Positions 30,611-42,937 are shown, counted from the first letter of the stretch. The stretch: DNA of 64,000 bases from Aureobasidium sp. EXF-3400 (GCA_024195585.1 SWBL01000008.1:295764-359763), one strand, 5' to 3'. Notes: generated by a model from the letters alone, not told the origin. A program made the numbers and translations.

Positions 30611-31977
30611 ATGGGCGGCAGTCAAGAAGAATTTCCACTCTTGAACAGCCTTGGCTTGTATGCTGCCAGCATTCTCGGTGATGGTATCGGGTCGTTCCAT
30701 ATTCTTTGCCTTCACCCACTAATGTAGCCAGGAAATTGCCTTTTCCACGCACTTAGTGATCAGCTGTACGGACACCAGAAAGAACACCAAGTCATCCGTT
30801 CCAAAGTCATCCATTACATGCGAGAACATGCCGACTATTACAAACAATTCATAGATGCTCAACCTGGTGGTGGCACACGGAGGAACCCCAAGAGAAAGAA
30901 TGTCGGCTCCTTCTCCGCCGTCGCTGCTGCTCCATCCGAGGCAGACATAGACCACACGTTCCAAAATCACCTTGAGAGAATGGCAAAAGGTGGCACATAT
31001 GGTGACAACATGGAGATTTCGGCTTTCAGCTCGGCATACAATGTAGATGTCAAGATCTACCAGCGAGACTTTGCCTACATGATCTCGGGCTCGGGTGATG
31101 ATGGAGAGCGAGACGTAGCTCATATTGCTTACCATGTTGGTATCGTGACTTGGCCAAACTGTACCCCTGCTAACCTCTGTAGGCCTGGGAGCACTACTCA
31201 TCCATCCGCAACCTCGATGGTCCTCATTCCGGCCCGCCCAACGTCACCGTCAAAGCCTTGTCGCCTGATGAAGAGCAGAAACAGAAAGAGAAGCTAGCTC
31301 AGACACCTCACGTGCTCCCTTGGATGGTCGATGTCGTCTCGTCATCTCTTCCATTCCTTGCCGACAAACCTACCATCAAACGCACCCTCGAAGAATGCAA
31401 AGGCAACATCGATGCCGCCGTCGACAAGCTTATGGGCGCTGAGGAGAACGGCAGCCTGTCATCTGCACAAGAGAGCTCCAGCGTTGAGCGTGAAGCCGAT
31501 AGTGAAGACGAATACCCTGGCAAGGATGGACCCAACAAAAAGCGAGACCGCAGGCCGTCATCACGACAACAGTCTGGAGAAGCCAACCCAGACGAGATGC
31601 GAGCCAAGTTCGAGACCCATAACGACTCTTCTGAGTCTGTCAAATCAGAACCCTCAGAGTCTTTGAACTCACAGCCTGACAAGAAGAGTGACGTTGTCCC
31701 TGACACACGTCCAAGACCCACCATCAGGCTGAAGTTCACTGCACAGAAGGCATCATCGCCGGCCCCTGCTCCAGGTAAAGGACCTCAACGACAAACTGCT
31801 CGGGACAAGAAAGACATGAAGAAGCAGGCACAAAAGGCCGCTCGCAAGGAGCGGGAGCAGGCAGCAGCTGGTGGCGATCGACCTGAAAGCCCAACCACAT
31901 CCGGCATGAAGCTTCGCAGCAAAGGCATGGTGAACACTCCACCCATTGAGTCCGGGTTCCGCACTCTGTTCATCTGA
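30611..31977 (+). CDS. OTU-domain cysteine protease (deubiquitinase, OTUD3-like)
   Basis: Three exons (30611-30683, 30732-31135, 31183-31977; introns 48 and 47 nt) encode 423 residues. The first splice creates ILGDGNCLFHALSDQLYG, the OTU catalytic motif with Asp24 and nucleophile Cys27. The second splice creates HIAYHAWEHYSSIRN with the catalytic His163. OTU enzymes cleave ubiquitin chains. After the domain, a UBA-like segment (LPFLADKPTIKRTLEECKGNIDAA, ~205-235) may bind ubiquitin. The rest is charged, disordered and Lys-rich. The first exon may be incomplete: homologues I remember have a longer basic N-terminus. Confidence 0.88.
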
Positions 31978-32424
31978 AGTGCGAGCTTTCTTTGCTAATG
32001 ACCTTTTCGGCATCGGATTCAAGGGTGGTCATGCCGGTACATGAACAAGACGCCCTGACATCCTCTTTCTTTTCTTTCATGGCTCTCAATGATGCATAGC
32101 GTGGGCACTTTGACGGCGGACAATCTGTGATTTTACTATACCACCATGAGCATGGCGACGGCGTATACAGGTAGATTTGGGATACGAATTGGCATTGACC
32201 TGCCAGAAGCATGGCATGATGACACTAGACGGGTATCACACCCGAGCTTCTAATTCTTTTGCTTTCGTAGCGATCAACATTTCGTTAGACGAGGTGCAAG
32301 CAAATACAATTGTTCCTCACTCTAAAGCATTGCACAATCCACAAGCAACTCTCTCGGCGATACACCGTGACGTAGTATTCCCGCAGGCTCTGTATACAAC
32401 AACCGCTAACCACAAGCATCCAGT
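31978..32424. other. Convergent intergenic region
   Basis: About 450 bp between the stops of the OTU gene and the AIF-like gene, containing both 3' untranslated regions. No gene seen. Confidence 0.4.
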
Positions 32425-34072
32425 CTATGCCGTGACAGCCTGTCCAAGCTTCATATAATTCCAGCAGACTATAGGTAAGTTAGCATGGTCGAAGTCCTAC
32501 AGCATCGAAATGACACTCACTTGAATTGGCCAGGTCGTTACCAAAGTAGCTGCTCATCAAATCTTCTCCAGATGCAGTTCCGGTTGTAGAGTCGTAGATG
32601 ACAGCCTTCTTACCTACTGCTAAACCCATGATGTTTGGAAACTCAGACAGCTCCTTGTAAGTGGGTGTTTGCCCGTAGCCATGCTTTAGCATATCTTGAT
32701 GGATATTGACGGCACAGTAGTGGCCCATATGCATGGCGCCTCCACAACGCTTGATGCCAGACCACGATGCAATGTCTCCTGCTGCGAAGTGACTGTCTGC
32801 GTTTGGTACGTTTCCGTTGAAGCGTAAGCTGTAAACTGTCAGTGAAGGCTAGACAACTCGAAGGGTCATTCATACGATGCATCGATTTTGACGTAGCCGT
32901 CCTTGTCCAACGCTGTAGATGGAAGATAGGTCGATGTAGGTGTACTTCTTGAAATAGCCGTGATGACATGCCCCGCTGCGATTTGCTGCCCTCCAGACAA
33001 GGTAAGTCTCCAGGCTCTAGATCCATCTTCAGCCTGTACAGCAGTACTGTCGATCACTCTTTTTCCAAGAACGACTTTTACACCAGCTTCCTGAAGCACC
33101 TCGAGGCTTCGTTCCTTGAAGTCATCTGGCAGAGGCTCTGCAGATAGGAGGTTGTCTCGGGAGTGGACAAGAGTCACTTGCTGCCAGGGTTCGACTACCT
33201 TGATCTCGCTAGCCATCTCGATACCGACGGCCCCTAGGTGAGAACATTAGTGTAAATTCTATGGTATACAGGAAGCACTTACCCCCGCCTATTACCACTA
33301 CACCTTCTTTAGCATCTTTGATAGCTTTAGTATGTGTCTTTGCCTCAGCAATGAACTGGTCCTTGTTCAATGCTTGAGGCACTACAGGAGAAGTTCGTCG
33401 AAGTCCTGAAGCAACCAGGAGATAGTCATACTTCTCCTGACGAATTTGTTTGGTGACGGTATCCACTATCGACGCCGTCTTTGTTTCGCAGTTGATAGTC
33501 GCAACACTGCCCTGTAGAAAGTGTATATTGGGCAATTTCAAAGCAGGAATGTCTTGGAATTTGGTCCAACTTTTGGACGAAGCGTCATCCGAGGCAAAGG
33601 CCAATGGGTTTCCGATCAAGTGGTCTAGAATGCTTGTTAGGATTGTGAGTTGCGTCAATATGCTGTAGTACCTACAGTAGCCATCACGTTCGTCAACAAT
33701 TGTGATATCAAGGGGTAGCTTGACCTTGGGAGATTCTTCCTCGGTGGATGCAGAGGCGAATCGTGCCTGTTTCCCATCACACAGATCTATGAGGTTGACT
33801 GTGGCTGCAAGTCCGGCGTAAGAGCCTCCAATTACAAGAACTCTCGGAATAGCCTGGAGAATGTTCGGACCTTCGTTGGACGGCATAGTTGATAACAGAT
33901 GAGAAAATGGAGACGAGGGAAAGAAACAGGGAGAAGGAGAGGCCTTGGTATAAGAAGAAACTCTCACAGTTGCCGAGCACGGTGTCTTGGTAATCCTGCT
34001 ATGGAGAAGAATTGATCTTGGGACTCGTGCAAGATTCATGGTGGTGCAGGGAGTAAAGCCGATGCAGCACAT
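32425..34072 (-). CDS. AIF/AMID-like FAD-dependent NADH oxidoreductase
   Basis: Five exons (34072-33676, 33624-33283, 33233-32876, 32828-32521, 32468-32425) encode 482 residues from the first ATG. FAD motif VLVIGGSYAGLAATVNL lies at ~79. A second Rossmann motif VVVIGGGAVGIEMASEI (~241) is rebuilt across an intron, and HFAAGDIASW is the FAD-strand signature. The last 44-nt exon gives SICWNYMKLG, a family ending. These are AIFM2/FSP1-type flavoproteins that oxidise NAD(P)H and reduce quinones. Alternative starts at 34039 (MNLARVPRSILLHSR, mitochondrial-like) and 33886 (MPSNEGPN, no presequence) would give 471 or 420 residues and perhaps different locations. Confidence 0.88.
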
Positions 34073-34705
34073 CTAGGTTCTACTTGCGTATTCATATTCA
34101 TCGCAAACACCAGTTTATGGTCTGATTTGATCCTTCTTCAGCGCCGATTCGGCGACACAGACAAGACCGCGCGCCCTGTGGGAGGGAGGTCTTGAGCGTG
34201 ATAGGTCGATGAGACGTGCCCTAGTTCGTTAGCTTTGTTTTGATCCGCGCTACTTATCTGATTGATAATACATCTTGGCGCATATCTTCCAAGTCAGTTG
34301 ACCATTTCCACGCGAACACAAGGGTTGTCGTGCACTATCGAGATGCATAGGTGCAATTCAAAAATGACTCTGGCCATGGAAATAACCTTCAATAGGGGTT
34401 TTTGTGGAGACTATATTCTTTATGGAAATATTCTGCTACACTGCCTCCCGGTGTGCTAAAGTATGTAACGCATGCAGCTATAACAATAAATAATACTATA
34501 GGAATTAGGACAGTGCCCATTGAGGAGCGGCAATTTATTGGCTCTCTGTGGCCACGCCTCCATTCCCGAATACATTCGTGCCTTTTTGTAGTGTATACTT
34601 TGCTCTTTACCGTAGTAGGAGTACGAAGGAAGTTACAGACTTTTGCACACGCGGAGGTGGGACAGTCTTTTAGCACAACGGGGAAGCTAGCTTGGTGCCA
34701 GGCGT
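34073..34705. other. Intergenic, AT-rich
   Basis: About 630 bp between the AIF-like gene start and the SDR stop, with AT-rich words such as AACAATAAATAATACTATAG near 34485. Both short overlapping frames look random. Nothing recognised. Confidence 0.4.
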
Positions 34706-35551
34706 TCATTCTGGATAGTACATCTTTCGTGTTACACCTCCGTCCACCACAATCTCCTCGCCAGTGACAAAATCAGACTCGACCAGGAATTTGACGGCTT
34801 TGTAAATATCCTCAACCTTTCCAACTCGACCTACGGGGTGCCATGAATGGTCTTGCTCCGTCATACCGTCTTCCCACTTAGTCGATGCCTCGTCTGCTGC
34901 TTTGTTTTCATTCTCGACGTTGATCCAACCAGGAATGATGGCGTTGACGCGGATGTTGTGTCTATGTCCCAAGCTTATCGCCGACGCTTGCGTAAGACCG
35001 AGTACACCACCTTTAGCGGCGCTGTAGGCTTCATGATTGTCTTCCGCCTGTTTGGCCCTAGTAGATGAAATGTTGATAATGCACCCTGCAGTTGATTTGT
35101 CGTCTTTGCCTTTGAGCATGGGTACACAGAGCCTTGAGAGAAGGAATGGTGCAGTCAACCCAACAGCGATTTTGAGGTCCCACTGATCCATGATCTCGTC
35201 AGATGAAAGATCGTCTTCCATTCCCTTGCCATCCTTCCACGTGTGTGGAGTAGCAAAAGCATTGTTGATAAGTGCGTGCAGGTTGCCGTCGAAGAACTCA
35301 TTCACCTCGCGGACAACGGTCTTGATCTCATCGCGATTACTCAAGTCAACGACCTTGCCCTTGTAAGAACTCCCGTTGGTATCCGACGACTGCGTCCATG
35401 TCGATGCAAGCGAAAGCGTGTTCTGCAGCTCACTTTCGTTGTTGTCTAAGAGGAAGACCCGATTTCCAGGTCGTGTAAGGAGATTCCGGGCCAATCCTCT
35501 GCCAATACCCCTGCCCGCACCGGTTACGAGGTAGTTTATGGAAGTCGGCAT
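34706..35551 (-). CDS. Short-chain dehydrogenase/reductase
   Basis: A single exon of 281 residues with a classical SDR pattern: cofactor loop TGAGRGIGRGLA near residue 10, NNAFA (NNAG-like), the Ser of INISSTRAKQ and active-site YSAAK, then NAIIPGWINVE and a C-terminal GEEIVVDGGVTRKM. Asp35-36 after the second strand (FLLDNNE) suggests preference for NAD(H) over NADP(H). These enzymes oxidise or reduce hydroxyl/keto groups; the substrate cannot be read from sequence. No targeting signal. It is in tandem with, and ~630 bp from, the AIF-like gene; no functional link is claimed. Confidence 0.9.
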   Translation of the reverse strand: MPTSINYLVTGAGRGIGRGLARNLLTRPGNRVFLLDNNESELQNTLSLASTWTQSSDTNGSSYKGKVVDLSNRDEIKTVVREVNEFFDGNLHALINNAFATPHTWKDGKGMEDDLSSDEIMDQWDLKIAVGLTAPFLLSRLCVPMLKGKDDKSTAGCIINISSTRAKQAEDNHEAYSAAKGGVLGLTQASAISLGHRHNIRVNAIIPGWINVENENKAADEASTKWEDGMTEQDHSWHPVGRVGKVEDIYKAVKFLVESDFVTGEEIVVDGGVTRKMYYPE

Positions 35552-35941
35552 CGAAGGGGATCAAATCTAGAAGTCTTGTAGTAAAGGACGATGCTTGTGC
35601 TGAGATAGACTGGTTGACTGGAGTACTGTATGATGAGAGTGAAGCTTCAATGCTTTTCATAGCTACCTATGATGATTTATTGGATGACGTAACACTTAGA
35701 AACCTAGGAATAGGAAAGAGACCAGCATTCATGAAACCACAGGCAAGTTACTGAATAGTGTAATCTCCGCAAAATGTGCAACGAAGTTACCAACGACTGT
35801 TCTAGTAGGAGAAAACTAAAGCGTACTGCCCATGTTCACGAGAACAGAGTGACGCATTTCGGTGGTAAAAACGATTGGGTATCATAGGTATGTTCCACTA
35901 AACAACTACGCTTCAAAGACACTGCTAAAATCCAAGAATTC

Positions 35942-38900
35942 TCACATGACGATGCACTCGGCCTCATCCCTCTTCTGATTGCTTCTGGTCAAGCGACCCT
36001 GATTCGGCTGCGGCTTGGCCGCTTTGCCCTTGCGGATCTCTTCAAGTCTCTCTACAGCCTTAGGGAATTTGTATGAAGCGGCCCTTGTGTACCACTTCTT
36101 ACCTTCCTCGAGACTAGCAGGACAGCCAATGCCATTCTCGATGTAGTAGCCCAACGCATACATAGCCTTTGCAAGCGGAGGTTCACTCATCGCAGCTTTG
36201 CGTGCCCAAAGATATGCCTCTGTATCCGATTGATTCAAGATGCCCTCGGCGCCTGTGAGATACCAACCGGAGAGTGCCAGTTCGGCATTGTGCTCACCCT
36301 GAGCAGCTGCTTTCGAGTACCATGCGATTGAGTTGCGCGAATCGACTGGTAGACCCAACGATCCATACTCGAAGGCTTGACCAAGTCTGAATTGCGATTG
36401 CTTGTAGCCCATCTTGGCTGCTTGCATGTACATCTTCTGTGCATATTTCTCGTCCGGCTTTACTGCTGCGCTTATAGCAGGGTCGGGGTTCCCTTCTTCG
36501 TGAAGCCGAGCAAGCTCGTGGATGGCGTGAGGATTGTTGGTATCGGCATTGTCTGCTGCTCTTTTAAGGTACACCACCGCTTGCCCTACATTTCTCTGCT
36601 GGCCAAGCAGACCTCTGAGCAGAATCATCCCCATCTTGTACATGGCAGCCACGTCTTGTAGTTGTGAAGCGCGTTGGTACCATTGCACAGCTTTGTGGTA
36701 ATCTCGCTTGGTGCCACCTCCCTCTTCAGCTCCCATCTCGCAACACATGGCTGTTCGGTACGCTGCAGCACCATGACCAGCTTTGGCGGCATTTTGATAG
36801 AGCGAGAATGCCTGCTTAGGATCAGGTTCTAGACCTAAGTCCCCAGATCCGTAGCAGTCCGCGAGGTAAAACATTGCTTCCGGGTAATTGGCTGCAACGA
36901 GCTTTTTGACACGTTTGTGGGCGTCAAGAACATACCGCTCACTGTTCTTTGCAGTCGACTTTGCGTCTAAACGGCCATTCTCCGACGCCAACACGGTCGA
37001 GGCTTCGACAAGTTTCTTCACCAGAACCATTGCAGTTTTCATATCGCTAGGGTTCGTATCAACCTTTGAGCGTAGGATATCAAGTTCACTCTTCGTTACT
37101 GGACCAGAACTGACACTATCATCACCTGTAGGAGACTTGGGTTGCGATTGGGAGCGACTGTTTGATGATGTGTCCGGAGTATTCGCATAATTGCGCACGG
37201 GAGTGGGCTTCGGTGCGGGGGGGCCATTGTTCAGGCCAGGTCTGACGGGGACTGGATGGCTGGGAAGTCCGTCAGGGTTAGTAGGCTGGTTGTAGCCATG
37301 CTGCTGGGCACCTGGTATCGTCTGTGGAGCAGACCGCTGTTTGGCAAGCGGGGCCCCAAATGAACGGTCAGACGATGTTGGCGGAGCAAACCCGTTCTGA
37401 GTAGCAGGTGCACTCGGAGACCTGTCTTCCATGGCAAAGCGCGGGTGTGGAGCCCTCCCAACCATTGTTGGATCGGGTCCGTAACCATAATCAGCTTGTC
37501 TGGCAGGAGGCGCGAAGCCGTTCACTGCTGCAGGTGCACTTGGAGCCCTATCGCCTGATGGTTGGCGCTGCGCAGGCAACCGGCTATCTGAAGGCATTCC
37601 TGGTCTGGAATCTTGCTGTCCAGGCACCGGTCTCCTCAACTGGGGTCCCCGAGACTGCGATCGAGGTCCGCCATTCATAGGTCCGGAGTTCATAGGACCT
37701 GGCGGCATAGATCCGGGCGGCATGGGTCGAGATGGCGGCGGACCACGACGAGCTTGCCCGTTTGGCGGGAAACCTGGAGGCATACCACCCATTGGACCCT
37801 GAGGAGGCATCTGGCCCCGCCTAGGAGGCCCGCGAGGCGTATACCCATCAGAAGCCGGGTTGGGCATTTGGCCATGCGGCGCAGGGCCACGTTGCATGCC
37901 AGAGTTTGGCGTAGGCCCGCCTCGTTGCATCGGTGGCTGCCCACTGTACGGCTGCTCATGGTATAGATTCCGGTCGTCCGAAGTAAATGCTCTCTGCTGC
38001 TGCGGCGGCCTCGGTGGCCCTGGGTTAGGGTCGTCGTAGCTTTGACTTCGTTGTTGGTTGGGATATGGCATGGCCATATCTTCATGAGAGTAGGATTGGT
38101 CATACTGCCGCTCTCTCAGAGGCCTACCCGAATGATCTGCTCGTACATCGTAGCCTTCGCTACGCAATTGATTCTGATTTGGACCCTCGCGCATAGAAAT
38201 TTGGGGGCTGTAACCATAGTTATGTTGTGCGGGTTGGGGTTGGCGATACATAGGAGCCATGGTCGTGGATGATTGGTCGCGGTAAGTATGATCGTGCTGT
38301 GGGGGTTGTGGTGGCCGGGTAGACACAGGGTATTGATCACCATGATTGCGCTCCCACTGCTGCTCCCGGTGTGGCTGGGTGTGGTGGTACAGAGCTTGTG
38401 CAGGGTGGTGTGGGAGATTATCAGGATAGTGAGGCTCAGGAGACTGGGCCATCTGCTGACCCTGGAAGCCGAAGTCAAAGGCGTTGATTTCCTCCTGTAC
38501 AGGAGTACGTTGACGCATGTCTGGCTGAGATTTGGCAGATTTCAGCTTACTAGAGGCAGTCTGATATCCTGGCTGAGGTTGGGCAGGTTGAGGAGGACTG
38601 TTCAGATGCATGTTGTTCAGATGTTCGTCGATAGTAGGCTGACGCTTGTGCGTGGTAGTTTTGTCAAAGTCTGGCATGGCAGCTTCTATCTCATCCTCCC
38701 GGTTCATAGTCCGAGGCGGTTCTTGATAGTAATCATCGTAGACGCCTCCCAGGCTTTCGTGCTTCTCCGCATGGTGGTTCCAAGGTTGTTGAGGATGAGC
38801 AAAATCGTCCTGATAGGCTGAAGCATTGGAGAGGTGGGCTGCTTGCGAAATACGTGCTTCGTAAGGAATGTGATGTACGGGAACGATGGCCGGACGATGG

Positions 38901-39872
38901 CGTGCGGTCACACTGCTTAGCAGAGGCGATTCGACATCGTGAGGATCGTTATTGACCTGAGTATCTAGAGGCGCAAGGAAAGGACGCTCACGGCCATTGG
39001 CAGAATCGCTTGTCGAAGGACGAGAGGAATTCGAATAGGGCGGACTGAAGGTGGGGAGAGGGGCAAGCTGTGCTGGAGCTTGTTGTTGAGGACTGCGGTA
39101 TGGATGACGCTGGTCTCGAGTCTGCGGACGGACATCTCGGCTAGCAGACCGTGGATCTTGTTGATGAGCCGGTGGTGGATACTGAGAGTGCGATGGAGCT
39201 TGCGGAGGGGGATGGATTGATTCTTGATCGCGGAACTGTGTTCTAGTACTTGGAGGCTCTTGGAAACGCGAGTGGGGTGGAGGACGAGGCGCATCGGCTG
39301 TGGATGGTCTTGGATGGGAGGCGTTGGACGAGTGCAGACGATCGGACTGGTTGTTGGAGGGCCTTGTGTTTGGGCTGGCGTTGGCGTTGGCAGTGGGTGG
39401 ACGATCGCGAGGTCTGGATGCATCACGCGGTGGCCTCTGTGGTTGCTGTTGCTGTTGTTGAGCAGCGGCAGCAGCAGCGACAGAGCGCTTGGTGGGAAAA
39501 ACGGGAAAGGCGTTGTCCTGAGCCATTGGACTCTCTCCTGGTGATGGTTGGTCGAGAAGCGGTCTGCGGGCTGCTGTCGTCCGTCAGCGTGTGTAGCATG
39601 CAGGCACAACCAAGTCTTGTCTCACCTGGCCGTGAAGGCTCTCGTCTTCGCGACTCTTCTCTCCCTTGGTTGCCTCGGGTTGTGCGTGTTTGCTTGTCTG
39701 CTATGGGCCGTGACTGTAAAGCATGGTCTTGGTCCAAGTAGTCGTCGTGCGCTGTCTGTACCGAGTCAAATCCAGCTTGGTCTGGTCGCCGGCCTCTGTA
39801 CGCCGGTGACTGGGCTCTTTCGACCAGGTAGCCCCGCGTAGGTGGAACGTATGCATTCAGGTCGTAGGCCAT
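35942..39872 (-). CDS. CHS4: Chitin synthase regulator Skt5/Chs4-like, Sel1 repeats and CaaX box
   Basis: The main frame (39526 down to 35942, 1194 residues) has Sel1-like repeats over the last third (AMFYLADCYGSGDLGL, AAYRTAMCCEMGAEEGGG, AMYKMGMILLRGLLGQ, SQFRLGQAFEYGSLGL and others). It ends in CIVM, a CaaX farnesylation box as in yeast Skt5/Chs4, which activates chitin synthase III at the membrane. The N-terminal ~750 residues are Pro/Gln/Arg-rich and disordered. I extend the gene upstream. Exon 39872-39626 (MAYDLNAYVPPTRGYLVERA) splices over 52 nt (donor GTGAGA, CTGAC branch-like word, acceptor ACAG) to 39573, in phase. This gives 1292 residues. Confidence 0.9.
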
Positions 39873-40860
39873 TCTGCTCCAATCCCTGCGTCGACGTTGG
39901 TCGCGGCATGAACCTTCTCTGAGCCTTTTTCAACCCAAGTGTGGGCAATGAGCCTCAAATTCTTTGACTCTGAAAAGGGACAAGGGCCGAAGATATGTGA
40001 TGACAATCCATCAATCAATCCACAACAAGACGAGATTACTTGCCCTGCTCCAGCATCGTCACACGGGGTTTCAGCATCAGCTGCCCACGGTTTCGAACCT
40101 CACAATTACGCGCCCAAAGCTTGGACACTCAAAACATCTTCTTGTCACAGAGACCAGCAACTCGCTGCTCCCACTCTGCTCTGTGAAGACTCTTGAAACC
40201 ACATTCGACTTGCAACTTACTCGTCTTCGCCCCTCCATCCCTGACGAAACAATCTCTAACATCCAGGTACACAGAGGCCGTGCTGCCATGATCGTCAGTG
40301 GCTTGCCGAGGTCTGTCTTGCAGAACGCTTGGCCTGTGAGCCGCATTTCTCAAGACTCTTTTCGCCTTGCCATGCCTTTTCTTGAACACTCAGTGCGCAA
40401 TCAGCCGCTGCTTTCGAGCCATGCTGTCTGTCCGGTCTCTTGCTTCAACATCTACCACGATATGTAATACCGTTCAGCGTCTAACCTAAAGTCTGCTATC
40501 TGGCCGCCAAGCCTTCGCCGTGACACCGCACGTCCAAGTATACCCCCTCATGTTTGTCTTATCTGCTGCATTGAGGCATAGCTACAGTACACTCGCATGC
40601 TGTGCTGCAGAGCTAGCAACGGCTATAGCAGCTTCCTAACTCCAGCCAACCAGCCGTTTGCTTGCTAGTGGCCATCCTTCAGCTCGTTCCTGTTGTTAAA
40701 CACCCTAGTAGACCCCGCTCCGTTTTTACGGCCGACTGCTGATAAGTCAGCCGGCCGAGGGTAAATATACAAGCACAAGCACGTTGCCTGTTGAGCAGAC
40801 TGTTCCACCAAACATTGTGCCTCATATTATTCCATCCTCTTGCTCAGCCTTCCCCATACC
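39873..40860. other. Divergent intergenic region
   Basis: About 1 kb between CHS4 and the FAT1-like gene. A plus-strand frame at 39964-40467 has no ATG-led start of quality or domain features and is probably chance. TATAATACC-type and pyrimidine-rich stretches are present before 40861. Nothing else recognised. Confidence 0.4.
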
Positions 40861-42937
40861 ATGGATCTAGGTAGATGATATCGCGTCATGCATAGCTTAT
40901 TAACCTACTCACAGTGCAACAGGCACTGCTACAATTGCTGGCGCCGCCGTCGCTGCTGCTGCATACATTGATGGTAAATTCCAGGTTCGCAAAGATCTGC
41001 GTGATCTCTGGAATGTCAAGAGAGCCCAGCTTGAATGGAATCGAGCAGGTAATTTGCATACTTGGAATCTGTCGAGATGAAGCTTCGACCAAAGCTCTAA
41101 CAAAGACCATTTGAAACAGTCAAGAAAGGAGAAGCCTCGCTCTGGACTCAATTCGAGCAGCAGGTAGAACGTCTGCCTTCTTCCACAAGATGTATCTGGT
41201 CCAAAACTGGATGTTATACCTGGCCCGAAACGCATGCTCAAGCCTGCCGCTATGCCGAGTTCTTCTTGGCCAAAGGAGTCCGTTCTAGTGAGCCCGTTGC
41301 TATATATCTCCAAAATTCGCCAGAGTTCATGTTCACCGTGCTTGCCACATGGGCTCTTGGTACAGCCCCGGCAATGATTAATTATAATCTCACCGGCGAA
41401 TCGCTGCTACATTGCCTCAAGATTAGCAACAGCAAAGTCCTTGTAGTAGACGAGGACGCTGGGTGTCGGCAGAGAGTTGAGGAGTGTCGCGATAGAATCG
41501 AGCAAGAGCTAGGCATACAGATTGTCATCCTTGAACCATCGACGAAAGCATCGATCGCTGCTATCAGTCCAAAGCGACCAGGCTCTCGATACAGAGAGCA
41601 TGTGGATGGGGAAACCCCCTTCCTTGGGATCTACACTTCTGGTACTACCGGACTCCCGAAGGCTAGTTCCTTTCACCTCGAAAGACTCTGGTTTTTGGGC
41701 AACTATCGCAGACGCCTCACATATCAAAGATCGGGGCCTGCCGGAGATGTCTTCTATGACTGCATGCCTTTGTACCATGGCACCGGAGCTGTAATCGCTG
41801 CTGGGTGTATGGCTTCTGGTATGACGCTGGCCATTGGACGCAAGTTCTCCACTTCCGGATTATGGGACGAGATTAGAGAATCCGGAGCCACTGCTTTCGT
41901 ATACGTGGGAGAGACTGCTCGCTACCTGCTCTCCGCACCACCTTCGCCTAGAGACAAAGACCACAAAGTCCGTCTAATGCATGGCAACGGTATGAGACCG
42001 GACGTTTGGAGGAAGTTTCAAGAAAGGTTCGGTGTGACGGATGTTATGGAGTTCTTCAACAGCACTGAAGGTGTCTTCACTCTGAACAACTTTAGTCGAA
42101 ATGACCATTTCGCAGATGCAGTTGGGCATCATGGAGCAATCTTCCGAGCTGTGTTCAAGAACACGTACATCCCAGTCAAGTTGGACTATGAGACAGGCGC
42201 AATCTGGAGGCACCCAAAAACAGGGTTTGCCCAGCGCCAACCATACGAGGAAGGTGGAGAGATGCTAGTCAAAGTCCCTGATGAAAACGTGTTCAAGGGC
42301 TACTGGCATGCACCCGAAGCCACGGCGAAGAAATATGCTAGGGATGTCTTCGAGAAAGGAGATCTCTACTACAGATCTGGCGATGCACTGCGAAGATCCT
42401 CGGATGGAAAATGGTTCTTCATGGATCGTCTCGGGGACACTTTCCGCTGGAAGGGTGAGAACTGCAGCACGACTGAGGTCGCTGAGTGTCTGGGCAGGTT
42501 TCCCTCCGTCAAAGAAGCTAATGTTTATGGTGTCGAACTTCCAGGCAAGTCTAAGTCGATCTGTTGATGATCGAATGCTAACGTTCTTGTTACCAGGGCA
42601 TGACGGCAGAGCATGTTGCGCTGCTGTTTACGTCGAGCCAGCTGATCGTGCTTCCTTCGATTTCAAAGCTTTCCTCGCTCATTCGCAAAAGCTGCTTCCC
42701 AAATATGCCGTACCATTGTTCCTGCGATTCGTACAGGATGACCAAGCGCACACTATGCACAACAACAAGCAGAGCAAGACTCAACTCAGACGAGAGGGTG
42801 TAGATCTCGAGAAGATTTCTAATGGAACAGCTGGCTCCAAGGATGCACTTTACTGGTTACCACCAAAAGGCAATACCTATGAGCCGTTTGGTGAAGCGGA
42901 GTGGCGCAGTATTGTAGCAGGCAAGGCAAAGCTGTGA
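40861..42937 (+). CDS. FAT1: Very-long-chain acyl-CoA synthetase / fatty acid transporter (FAT1-like)
   Basis: Four exons (40861-40870, 40923-41048, 41120-42544, 42597-42937) encode 633 residues. The first exon is ten bases; the join gives MDLGTATIAGAAVAAAAYID, a hydrophobic anchor. The AMP-binding motif YTSGTTGLPKA is at ~217, with YHGTGAV, EFFNSTEG, GDLYYRSGDALRR and DRLGDTFRWKGEN (FATP signature) following. The enzyme activates long or very long fatty acids to CoA esters and couples this to uptake. The C-terminus GKAKL ends in Ala-Lys-Leu, a PTS1-type peroxisomal signal. The third intron (42545-42596) has a GC donor (GCAAGT); no GT donor nearby keeps the frame. Confidence 0.92.

Noticed and set aside
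37000..39500. Possible collagen-like or retroelement gag protein from Pro/Gly/Gln-rich frames
   Set aside because: These are the disordered N-terminal region of the Chs4/Skt5 gene and its off-frame shadows.
39964..40467. 167-residue frame between CHS4 and FAT1
   Set aside because: No good start, random composition and opposite-strand frames of similar size; most likely promoter DNA.
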